Origin: Prolixibacteraceae bacterium
GTDB taxonomy: Bacteria; Bacteroidota; Bacteroidia; Bacteroidales; Prolixibacteraceae
NCBI GenBank assembly: GCA_027858145.1
Contig: JAQIDF010000218.1
Coordinates: forward strand, 1 to 39,374
Reading direction: 5' to 3'
Length of the DNA: 39,374 bases
Part shown: piece after piece, positions 28,950 through 37,422 of the stretch
Layout of the letters: every line of letters begins with the position of its first letter
Position numbering within the stretch: position 1 is the first letter of the stretch
The notes under the pieces: model-generated
Seen by the model: only the letters and a program-made list of their open reading frames with translations
Told to the model about the DNA's origin: nothing
Database searches by the model: none
Made by a program: the position numbers and the translations under genes

Positions 28950-29014
28950 GGTATCAATTATGGTAAATAATACTGATGAGGTGGTAATTATATACATTCG
29001 GGATATTGAAAATC
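28950..29014 (-). promoter_or_regulatory. Copy B of a shared 65-bp upstream element (GH27 side)
   Basis: Read on the - strand, toward GH27, this aligns without gaps to 33915-33979 read toward GH26-GH2; by hand count 52 of 65 positions agree. Shared blocks are GATTTTCAATATC, AATGTAT, CCTCAT and AGTATT. Its centre (28984-28995) is a near-palindrome. No coding frame explains the conservation. It is a candidate binding site for the nearby HTCS regulator. Confidence 0.6.
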
Positions 29015-29863
29015 AATTCTTCAATTAAAAGCAGTAATTATTTCTTATTCAACCTTTAAAATTTATCACCCTGAATAACAGGACACTATATCACATCACC
29101 TCTTTTAATGGTATACTATTAAGATACTTAATAGCCGCTCTTATATTATTTACTTATAAAATTTAATCCAAAAAAATTCCGTAATATCTCATGTGTACAA
29201 AAGGGACATCTCCTCTTCTTTCCGTAATTTTTCCTTGAGCAAATAACACTCAACCAACATTTTAGTATTATTTAATGGTATCACAACAGCCATTTTCTTG
29301 TATAAAACTGGGATTTGAGTTCTGGGATAAAAAAGTTCTGACTTTTCAAGATGTACTTGCTTGTCGGAGCGGAAGTCGATCACTCAAACAAATCTGATAT
29401 TCTAGCTTTTCTGGACAATGTTCAATCGTTACGATGAAGGTCATCGGCACCAACATAGCCGAAGGTTATGACAAGGAACACCTAATACTTTATAATGTCG
29501 AGAACAAGTTCTTTCTTTGAATCCTCTCAAAAATAATGGTATTTAGAAATTTGAAAATACAACTAAATTCATAAGAAATAGAAGAAAGAATCAAGAACGA
29601 GGAGGACATTTCAAAAATAGATAGTGCCATAAAGATGTTAAGAAAAGTAATATCCTCGAGCTTTATGGTCGATTAAGTATTGATGAACAGAAACTACATG
29701 AGAAATTTTTCAGGGTAAAATGGTTTATCAGATGATAAGCTATATCCTTAGGAATGACTCTATCCCATTGAATAAAGTCTCATAACGAAAATGGAAAACA
29801 TAAAATATAGATTTAAAATATCACAAACAAGTTCCAAGTATTGCATATCGTCACACTTAGAAA

Positions 29864-32800
29864 TTAAATGGATATGCGAAACTTCTGTTTATTGTTATTA
29901 TATGAAGATGGAAGTTCGCCGTACATTTCTTTAAAATACTTTGCAAACTGCTTAGGCGAAAGCCCTACTTTATCTGCTATTTCCGATATGTTTAGTTGAC
30001 TCTTTTCAATAAATTGTCGTCCTCTCTTTATTCGTAAAGTTCTGATAAATTCAATAGGGGTTCTACCTGTTATTGCAATGAGTTTTTTGTAAAAGTGTCC
30101 ACGACTCATACCTAATGCAGTACTAATTTTCTCTACAGAGTAATCGGGGTCGCTCATATTCTCTTCTACCAATGCAATAGCTTTACTAATTAGTTGCTCG
30201 TCAAGCGAACTAATGGTTATTTCACTTGGTTCAATTTCGGCTACCTTAAATTTTTTGTGGCTATTCTTTCCCCATTCAATTATTTTATTTATCCTTAGTA
30301 ACAAAATATCCAGGTTAAATGGTTTGGTAATATAATCATCAGCACCTTCTTGCAATCCTTTTAGTATGTGTTCGTTGCCTGTACGAGCTGTCAGCAATAT
30401 CACAGGAATATGCGAAAACCGTATATCTTGTTTGATGCGATTGCATAGTTCAAGTCCGTCCATTACAGGCATCATTATGTCGCTGATTACCATTTGTACA
30501 GATTGTTTGGCCATAATGTTTAGCGCGTTCTGTCCGTGAGGTGCGGCTATTACCGGATAGTGTTCTTTAAGGAAGTTTATGATGAATTGCCTGAAATCAT
30601 CATTGTCCTCTACCACAAGAATTGGCAATTCGGCATCGATTTCTTCCATTGTTTGTTCGTCGATTTGTACTTCTTCTGGTTCAAGCTTCTGAAGTGTTGT
30701 TGAAATGGGTAATGTAACGATAAATACACTGCCCTGATGGATGTTGTCCTTCACTTCAACCTTTCCGCCGTGCAATAGCACGTACTCCTGTACTATGTGT
30801 AGACCAATACCATTTCCGATATAGACAGAATCGTGGTCCTCTTGATTAAAACGTTCAAATATTTTTGTTTTGTTTTTGTCAAGGATACCAATACCCGTAT
30901 CAGCAACCTGTATTCTTGCAAGCTCACCTTCTGCACCTAAAACGCGGCCAACCGTTACCACAACACGTCCGTTTTCAATATTGTATTTGAAAGCATTAGA
31001 TAATAGATTCATCACAATACGTTGAATTTTGTTTCTATCAAAGTCCATTTGGATTGAGCTTGACTTCAGAATCACTTCAAGGCGAATTCCCTTTTTATTG
31101 GAATGATAATCAAAGGTATTGCATACTTCTTTTACAAAAACGGGCAGGTCGCCGTGTGACAGGTTCGGTACATTGTCTCCGTTGTCCAATTTCCTCAAAT
31201 CGAGCAATTGGTTCACTTCATCTACCATAAATACCGCATTTCGATGGATTCGTTCAAGATCTTCTTTTATGCTTTTATCAGGAATCCCTACTTCTAAAAT
31301 TTTCTCGAGCGGTGTGATAATAAGTGAGAGCGGCGTTCGCAAATCGTGACTTATATTGGTGAAAAAGCGCATTTTCTCTTCGTTGATTTCTTGTTGCTTG
31401 GCAACGTTCAGTTCTAATTTTTGCATTTGCATTTTCAATTTGATCTTCTTTTGGGTCCGAATAATTAAAACTGCATTGCTTATGAAAAAGACCAACAGAT
31501 AAAGAATGTACGCACGGGTAGACTTCCAAAATGGTGGATTCACACGAATAATTAAGTTAGAAGGTTCATTGATCCAATTTCCTCCATTATTGCTTGCTTT
31601 TACTTGAAGGTTATAGACACCAGCTGGAAGTTTGTTAAAGTAGATTGTATTTCCTGCCAGCTTTATCCAATTAGCATCGTCCGAAAGTCGGTAAGCGAAT
31701 TTGGTTTTGTGTGGGGACTCATAATTCATGGATGAAACATCAATTGAAAAGTTGTTGTCTGAATAATCCAGTGTTATCTCTCTTGCCAATTGTATGTTTT
31801 TGGGTAAAATAATACGATTGTTTCCAATGGCTTCTCCCACTTCAATCTGATTGTTACTAATTTTCAATGCTGTGAATATCACTTTTGAGTTAGATTGCTT
31901 GTATTGAATAGGTGTAGGAGCGGTTTTAATGTATCCTCCCATTCCTCCCATGAGAATTTCTCCTTTTCGGTTGCAAAAAATTGAATGAAGGTTGAATGCA
32001 ATATTGCCAATCCCATCTTGGTCAAAATAGCGATAGTATCTAAATATTGGAGCTCTTGCAGGGTCGTTCACCACTACAATGTTTGTGATGCCAAAGTTCG
32101 TTGTAATCCAGATGTTATTGTTTTGATCTTCGGCAATTCCCCTGATATAATTATGTGAAATGCCATTCTCAGTTGTGAGATGAAAGATTGAATCTAGTAC
32201 AGAGTCGAAAACATGTAGCCCGCGCTGTTCCCCAATCCATAGACGGTTACGACTGTCGCGATAAATACAATTGATTAATTTATTGGGGAATTGTTGCGTT
32301 CCTTTGTTGTTGCTTTTTAATACAGACAACATTAGCGTTTGCGTATTCATTACGCACAAGCCTGAACTTGTAGCGATGTATAGAGATTGGTCGAAATTGC
32401 AATGAAGATCTGTAATGCTGTTGGTAGGGAGCGCCGTATTGTCTATGTTATAATGTTCGATATTGCCATTTGTGTCATAACAAAACAATCCTTTATCAAT
32501 GGTACCCAGCCAGATGTTACCTGCGGCATCCTCTTCAATACTTCGAATATCTTTGAGTAGACCTGCTATTTGTTGGTTTTCAATGTTTAGGTTGACGAAG
32601 TTGTTTTTGTCATGATAAAATGCGCCACCTCCATAGGTACCAAACCAAATTCTGTTTTTTGAATCAAGGAAGGTGCAGATTATCAGATCTGAAGGGATGT
32701 CCCGATTCTTTGCACTATAACGAATGCTTTTTTTTGTGGATTTATCTACACATACGAGACCTTCTCCATCTGATCCCAGCCACAAATTGCCTATTTTATC

Positions 32801-33847
32801 TTCGATTATGCAGCTAACATCATTTAAGTCTGCTAGCTTGTCTCTTTCAAACAAGATATTGTTAAGGCTTGTATAGGCAATACCTCGCTTGCTGGTTCCT
32901 ACCCAAACAATATCCTGTTTATCCTTATAAAAACAATTAATGTGATTGGTCGACAATGAAAAAGGATTGTCTTTCTTGTATGTCAGGTTCGTAAAACTAT
33001 CGGTTTTGGTATGATAAATGGAGACCCCCGCCTCCACTGTGCCAATCCATATGTCACCATTCCCAACGTCTATAATCGAAGTGATAAAATCGCAAATGTG
33101 TTTGGTTTTATCTGTCAATATTTTCCATGTCTTTGTTTGAGGGTTGTACCTGCGTAGTATATTGTCAGGCGAATAGGCCGTATAAAACCAAATATTATAA
33201 GAGTCATCTATATAAATTTTATGATGAAAAGAGGACGACAATTCGATAGTCAATTCCTTATTTATACTGTTGGTGCTGAAATTTACTTTCCCCAGCAAAC
33301 CGCTATCGAATAAGATGAATGCATTGCCATCTCTGCATTCCATCCATTTTATATGTTCGTTCTTTGGAAGTGGAAAAATGCTTTTTTGTTTCGATTTATA
33401 GTTGTAGTAGAATAAAGTTGAGTCAATTACACACCATAAATTGCGGTTGTGGTCAACAAATAACTGTTCAACGTCGCCTGCTACATTGAGCCAATTAAGT
33501 TTTGATTTTATGTTATTATCTAATATATCTTTATCTCTGTTGTAGAGAAGAATCTTATCTGTTGCATGTATCCAAATGTTCCCTTCCGCATCTTCGTTAA
33601 TGTGGTTTATTTTATTGTTGTAGGTTCCGATCGGAACAGTAAAATAATGTTTATAATTAAAGCCGTCGTAGCGACTTAGTCCGTTATCTGTTGCAAACCA
33701 CATGAAGCCGTAGCTATCTCGACATATACTGTTTACGGTATTGTCTGTTAACCCTGTTTTCACATCTAGCCACCTGAAATCATAACCATCCATTGGAAAA
33801 GCATTAAAGACCTTCAGAAGCAAGCATAGAAGAATGAATTTTTTCAT
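29864..33847 (-). CDS. Hybrid two-component system regulator (HTCS) with AraC output domain
   Basis: 1327 residues, full HTCS length. Signal peptide (about 1-18), periplasmic propeller blades (about 25-680, repeated WIGT, WFGT and WLGS motifs), Y_Y_Y domain (about 690-765) and transmembrane segment (about 775-796). HisKA with His834 (NISHDLRTP) follows, then HATPase (NLLSNAFKYN, DTGIGI, GNGIGLHIV), a receiver with phospho-acceptor Asp1123 in VISDIMMPVMDG, and a C-terminal AraC-type helix-turn-helix pair (about 1215-1320, MSRGHFYKKL and ISEIADKVGLS). It should bind an oligosaccharide in the periplasm and activate glycan-degradation genes. It is divergent from the GH26-GH2 gene, separated by 212 bp holding the conserved element, so self-regulation and control of that enzyme are likely. 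All signalling residues are present. Confidence 0.95.
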   Translation of the reverse strand: MKKFILLCLLLKVFNAFPMDGYDFRWLDVKTGLTDNTVNSICRDSYGFMWFATDNGLSRYDGFNYKHYFTVPIGTYNNKINHINEDAEGNIWIHATDKILLYNRDKDILDNNIKSKLNWLNVAGDVEQLFVDHNRNLWCVIDSTLFYYNYKSKQKSIFPLPKNEHIKWMECRDGNAFILFDSGLLGKVNFSTNSINKELTIELSSSFHHKIYIDDSYNIWFYTAYSPDNILRRYNPQTKTWKILTDKTKHICDFITSIIDVGNGDIWIGTVEAGVSIYHTKTDSFTNLTYKKDNPFSLSTNHINCFYKDKQDIVWVGTSKRGIAYTSLNNILFERDKLADLNDVSCIIEDKIGNLWLGSDGEGLVCVDKSTKKSIRYSAKNRDIPSDLIICTFLDSKNRIWFGTYGGGAFYHDKNNFVNLNIENQQIAGLLKDIRSIEEDAAGNIWLGTIDKGLFCYDTNGNIEHYNIDNTALPTNSITDLHCNFDQSLYIATSSGLCVMNTQTLMLSVLKSNNKGTQQFPNKLINCIYRDSRNRLWIGEQRGLHVFDSVLDSIFHLTTENGISHNYIRGIAEDQNNNIWITTNFGITNIVVVNDPARAPIFRYYRYFDQDGIGNIAFNLHSIFCNRKGEILMGGMGGYIKTAPTPIQYKQSNSKVIFTALKISNNQIEVGEAIGNNRIILPKNIQLAREITLDYSDNNFSIDVSSMNYESPHKTKFAYRLSDDANWIKLAGNTIYFNKLPAGVYNLQVKASNNGGNWINEPSNLIIRVNPPFWKSTRAYILYLLVFFISNAVLIIRTQKKIKLKMQMQKLELNVAKQQEINEEKMRFFTNISHDLRTPLSLIITPLEKILEVGIPDKSIKEDLERIHRNAVFMVDEVNQLLDLRKLDNGDNVPNLSHGDLPVFVKEVCNTFDYHSNKKGIRLEVILKSSSIQMDFDRNKIQRIVMNLLSNAFKYNIENGRVVVTVGRVLGAEGELARIQVADTGIGILDKNKTKIFERFNQEDHDSVYIGNGIGLHIVQEYVLLHGGKVEVKDNIHQGSVFIVTLPISTTLQKLEPEEVQIDEQTMEEIDAELPILVVEDNDDFRQFIINFLKEHYPVIAAPHGQNALNIMAKQSVQMVISDIMMPVMDGLELCNRIKQDIRFSHIPVILLTARTGNEHILKGLQEGADDYITKPFNLDILLLRINKIIEWGKNSHKKFKVAEIEPSEITISSLDEQLISKAIALVEENMSDPDYSVEKISTALGMSRGHFYKKLIAITGRTPIEFIRTLRIKRGRQFIEKSQLNISEIADKVGLSPKQFAKYFKEMYGELPSSYNNNKQKFRISI

Positions 33848-34059
33848 CTTTTAAAAAATCAAAATTTGGGATTATAAAATTATAAATAATTTTAGTTCTA
33901 TTATTTGAAAACATGATTTTCAATATCCGAAATGTATTTAAATACTGCCTCATTAGTATTGTTGGCTATAAATGATACTGATGTTAATTTCTCCTTAAAA
34001 AAAATGTGCTATTTTAGAATCGGAACAAGTATTCTTAAACAGTTTAATTTAGAAGATTT
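33848..34059. promoter_or_regulatory. Divergent promoter region between HTCS and GH26-GH2 genes
   Basis: 212 bp, AT-rich. It contains copy A of the shared element (33915-33979) with a perfect 12-bp palindrome GTATTTAAATAC at 33934-33945. A TATTTTAG at about 34010-34017 is one base off the TAnnTTTG -7 consensus for the + gene. The element lies 67 bp from the HTCS ATG and 80 bp from the GH26-GH2 ATG. Confidence 0.55.
33915..33979 (+). promoter_or_regulatory. Copy A of the shared 65-bp upstream element (GH26-GH2 side)
   Basis: Partner of 28950-29014. It is oriented the same way relative to its downstream hydrolase gene as copy B is to GH27. The similarity extends weakly to the left of 33915 (TTGAA before GATTTT in both). 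The 12-bp palindrome inside it is a plausible dimer binding site. Confidence 0.6.
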
Positions 34060-37000
34060 ATGGGTAGAAGACTTTTAGTGGCAGCAACACTTTTGCTAAT
34101 GTTTATTTTTCAAGGGTTGGCACAAGCACCCAAAACGAACACAGTTGGCAGGGGTCAGCATGAATTATCGAATCCAAATGCAAGCAAGGAGGCACGTGAA
34201 CTATATAGCCGGCTATTACAATATCAGGTAGAAAATAAAATATTATCCGGGCAAATGTGGGCGCCTTGGGGTATTGACGAGATCGAATATATTTATGAAG
34301 TAACCGGCAAGTATCCTGCCGTAAGAGGACATGACTTGATTCATGAATCGAGTAACGCACGTGAAATAGAATTGTTAATCGATTGGTATCGCATGGGTGG
34401 AATACCAACATTGATGTGGCATTGGGGGGCTCCCTCGTTGGGTGAAGGCTACGAGCAAAGCAAAATGACAATCGATATATCGAAATGCTTTATTGAAGGT
34501 ACCCCCGAACATAAAGCCATGTGGGACGACTTGAAGCGTGTTGCCGACTGGTTGACTGTTCTAAGAGATGCCAATGTGCCGGTGTTGTGGAGGCCAATGC
34601 ACGAATTCGATGGAAAATGGTTCTGGTACGGAAAAGGTGGTGGTAAGCAGTTTGTTCAACTGTGGGAAACCATGTACAATTATTTTACAAAAGACCGAGA
34701 ACTCGACAATCTTATTTGGGTGCTTTGCCACAGTGGGGAAGTAGATGCTACATATATCCCGGACGAAAAATATTTTGACATTGCGGGGCCGGATACCTAT
34801 TCAAAAGATTCACAAGAGCCGTTGTATGAAACTATAGCTGACATGTATGGAAAAAACAGTCTTATTCCATTGCATGAGTGTGGCACAATCCCTGACCCTG
34901 ATACCTGTTTGGAGAACAACACGATGTGGTCGTGGTGGATGCTGTGGCATACCATGCATTTAACCAGACTTGATAAAGACGAGTTGCGCCGAATATACCA
35001 CCATCCGTCCGTAATTACTCTTGAAGAGCTAAAAGAGGATGCCCGTGAACGAATTTTGTTGGATGAAAACTGGCAGTTTGCATTCGGGAACGCTTCATAT
35101 CCGGTTAAGGACTTTGGTGCGGGCACCGAATATTTCAATTATTTTGCAAAAGCAAACTCCATTCACAATACCGGCCCGTATTCTTCGAAATTCGATGCAT
35201 CGAACTGGAAGCATCTAAACTTACCACACGATTGGGTTGTCGATTTGCCCTATTCGCCAACCGCAAGCCATAGCCATGGATATAAAACGGTTGGCTACAA
35301 ATACCCCGAAACAAGTGTGGGGTGGTATCGCAAATCATTTAAAATTGGAAAAGAAGACTTAGGCAAACACATTACGCTTCAATTCGATGGGATTTTCCGT
35401 GATGCTACAATTTGGGTCAATGGTTTTTACGTGGGCAACGAGCCCAGTGGCTATGCCGTGCAGGTGTATGACATTACCGATTACCTGAATTATGGAAGCG
35501 AAAACCTGATTGCCGTACGTGTGGATGCAACCTTTGAAGAAGGCTGGTTTTATGAAGGAGCAGGTATTTACCGGCATGTATGGCTGCAAAAAACGTCACC
35601 AATACACGTGGCATCTTTTGGAACCTTCGTTTATAGTGAACTTCAAGCTCCGTTTACTCAAGCCATGTTGAAAATAGAAACCACTATTCAAAATTCAGGG
35701 CTGTTAGCAAGCGACTACCAAATTATTCAGCGTTTGAACGATGCTGACGGAAACGAAGTTGCTAAGGACGAAACAGATGGGAGAAAACTTCTTCCCAAAG
35801 AAAAAAACACAACTGTGCAGCAGATAACTGTTCAAAATCCGCACTTGTGGAATTTGGATGATCCCTATTTGTACACGGTTGTAACAGAGATATATCAACA
35901 GGGGAAACTGGTTGATTCGTATTCAACAAAAACCGGAATCAGGCATATTCGTTTCGATGCCAATGAAGGATTCTTCCTTAATGGGAAGAATATCAAACTA
36001 AAGGGGGTCAATTTGCACCAAGATCATGCTGGAGTTGGCAGTGCTATTCCTGATGCATTGCAAGAGTATCGTATCAAGCAACTTAAAAGTTTTGGTTGCA
36101 ACGCCTATCGAGCATCTCATAACCCCATGACCCCGGAAATGTTGGATGTTTGTGATCGCGAAGGAATACTTGTGATTTCCGAAAATCGATTGATGGGAAT
36201 CAATCAGGAACATTTGGATCTGCTTGAACGAATGATTCAACGCGATCGCAATCACCCAAGTGTCATTCTTTGGAGCATCGGTAACGAAGAGTGGGGTATC
36301 GAGGGCAATGAATTGGGGATTCGTATCGCGGCAACCATGCGAGAATATGCTCACCGTATTGACCCAACCCGCATGGTTACTGCCGGCATCAGTGGTGGCA
36401 ATCAATTACTGAAATCCTTGGATGTGGTAGGTTACAACTACATAAAACAAAACCCAGTAGAAAAGTACCATGCAGAAAATCCTGAATGGAAGGCATTGGG
36501 AAGTGAAGAAACTACCGGTTCAGGTACTCGTGGTGTTTATTTTGATGATAAAGAGAATGGACGCATGCAGTCAATAAATCGTAGCGGGGTTCGAGGTATT
36601 GTCAATGTCATTGAACGGGGATGGAAATTTTACGATGAGCGGCCCTATTTGGGAGGATTATTTTACTGGACCGGTTTTGATTACCGGGGCGAGCCAAATC
36701 CACTTAGCTTTCCGGCTACTGGTTCTCAGTTTGGGATTTTGGATTATTGCGGTTTTGAAAAAGACGAAGCTTATTATTTGAAATCGTGGTGGACAGATAA
36801 GCCCGTACTTCACATACTTCCGCATTGGAATTTAAAGGGGCATGAAGGCGATAGCATTGATGTTTGGGCTTATAGCAACTGTGATGAAGTGGAACTGACT
36901 GTAAATGGCAAGAATCTGGGTCGGAAAAAGATGGAGAAGAACGGTCACCTGTCATGGAAAACCATCTATCAGCCCGGGATTGTGAAGGCAGTTGGTTACA

Positions 37001-37404
37001 AAAACGGGGAACGTATTCTGACCCAAACCATATCTACAACCGATTCACCTTCAGAAATAGTTCTGAGTGCCCACAAAACCGAACTGAAAGCCGATCAACA
37101 AGATGTGGCAGTGGTCAAAGTGGAATTAAAAGATAAGAAAGGCCGCTTTGTCCCCGATGCGTGTGTGCCACTAACGTTCGAATTGGTGGGTGAAGCACGT
37201 ATTCTGGGCGTGGGCAATGGAGACCCTGCTTTTAAGGATGAAGAACGTCCAACGAATTCTGACGAACGCACATTCCATGTTAAAACATTTAATGGTTTGG
37301 CGCAAATACTAATACAGTCAAAAACACAACCGGGTGCTGTGCAATTGAAGGTAAAAGGAGAAAACCTTCCGGAGTCCGTTCTTGAATTGCATGTTAATCA
37401 ATAA
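34060..37404 (+). CDS. GH26 - GH2 fusion: beta-mannanase-like domain joined to beta-galactosidase/mannosidase-like domain
   Basis: 1114 residues with signal peptide (about 1-22, ending GLAQA). Residues about 30-315 are a GH26 barrel: SGQMW, acid/base Glu182 in RPMHEFDGKWFWYG, and nucleophile Glu273 in PLHECG. Residues about 325-1112 are a complete GH2: the RERILLDENWQFAFG start, LPHDWVVDLPY and GWYRK in the jelly roll, an Ig-like domain, and a TIM barrel with acid/base Glu743 in WSIGNEEW and nucleophile Glu816 in LGSEETT. A DUF4982-like domain (HWN..GHEGDSIDVWAYSN) and a C5 Ig-like end follow. Both active sites look intact. GH26 members are mostly endo-beta-1,4-mannanases, so the fusion could cut a mannan chain and trim beta-linked sugars in one protein. 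The frame is continuous across the join with no internal start or stop. A second GH2-type gene follows after 18 bp. Confidence 0.92.
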   Translation: MGRRLLVAATLLLMFIFQGLAQAPKTNTVGRGQHELSNPNASKEARELYSRLLQYQVENKILSGQMWAPWGIDEIEYIYEVTGKYPAVRGHDLIHESSNAREIELLIDWYRMGGIPTLMWHWGAPSLGEGYEQSKMTIDISKCFIEGTPEHKAMWDDLKRVADWLTVLRDANVPVLWRPMHEFDGKWFWYGKGGGKQFVQLWETMYNYFTKDRELDNLIWVLCHSGEVDATYIPDEKYFDIAGPDTYSKDSQEPLYETIADMYGKNSLIPLHECGTIPDPDTCLENNTMWSWWMLWHTMHLTRLDKDELRRIYHHPSVITLEELKEDARERILLDENWQFAFGNASYPVKDFGAGTEYFNYFAKANSIHNTGPYSSKFDASNWKHLNLPHDWVVDLPYSPTASHSHGYKTVGYKYPETSVGWYRKSFKIGKEDLGKHITLQFDGIFRDATIWVNGFYVGNEPSGYAVQVYDITDYLNYGSENLIAVRVDATFEEGWFYEGAGIYRHVWLQKTSPIHVASFGTFVYSELQAPFTQAMLKIETTIQNSGLLASDYQIIQRLNDADGNEVAKDETDGRKLLPKEKNTTVQQITVQNPHLWNLDDPYLYTVVTEIYQQGKLVDSYSTKTGIRHIRFDANEGFFLNGKNIKLKGVNLHQDHAGVGSAIPDALQEYRIKQLKSFGCNAYRASHNPMTPEMLDVCDREGILVISENRLMGINQEHLDLLERMIQRDRNHPSVILWSIGNEEWGIEGNELGIRIAATMREYAHRIDPTRMVTAGISGGNQLLKSLDVVGYNYIKQNPVEKYHAENPEWKALGSEETTGSGTRGVYFDDKENGRMQSINRSGVRGIVNVIERGWKFYDERPYLGGLFYWTGFDYRGEPNPLSFPATGSQFGILDYCGFEKDEAYYLKSWWTDKPVLHILPHWNLKGHEGDSIDVWAYSNCDEVELTVNGKNLGRKKMEKNGHLSWKTIYQPGIVKAVGYKNGERILTQTISTTDSPSEIVLSAHKTELKADQQDVAVVKVELKDKKGRFVPDACVPLTFELVGEARILGVGNGDPAFKDEERPTNSDERTFHVKTFNGLAQILIQSKTQPGAVQLKVKGENLPESVLELHVNQ

Positions 37405-37422
37405 CTTTTAAAATAATATTCG

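Larger units (their letters stand above)
28670..29863. other. 1.2-kb region with no intact gene: regulatory element plus decayed sequence
   Basis: Nearest the GH27 gene are its leader and a tandem 11-bp repeat (28763-28784). At 28950-29014 lies the element shared with 33915-33979. From about 29190 to 29760 there are short broken frames on both strands. One + pair looks like a frameshifted relic: ERIKNEEDISKIDSAIKMLR near 29583, then ILELYGRLSIDEQKLHEKFF near 29655 in another phase. A 64-codon - frame (29189-29383) shows no family features. I read this part as a dead gene or transposase, identity unknown. Confidence 0.5.

Noticed and set aside
35998..36405. 135-codon - frame
   Set aside because: Antisense to the GH2 barrel of the GH26-GH2 fusion.
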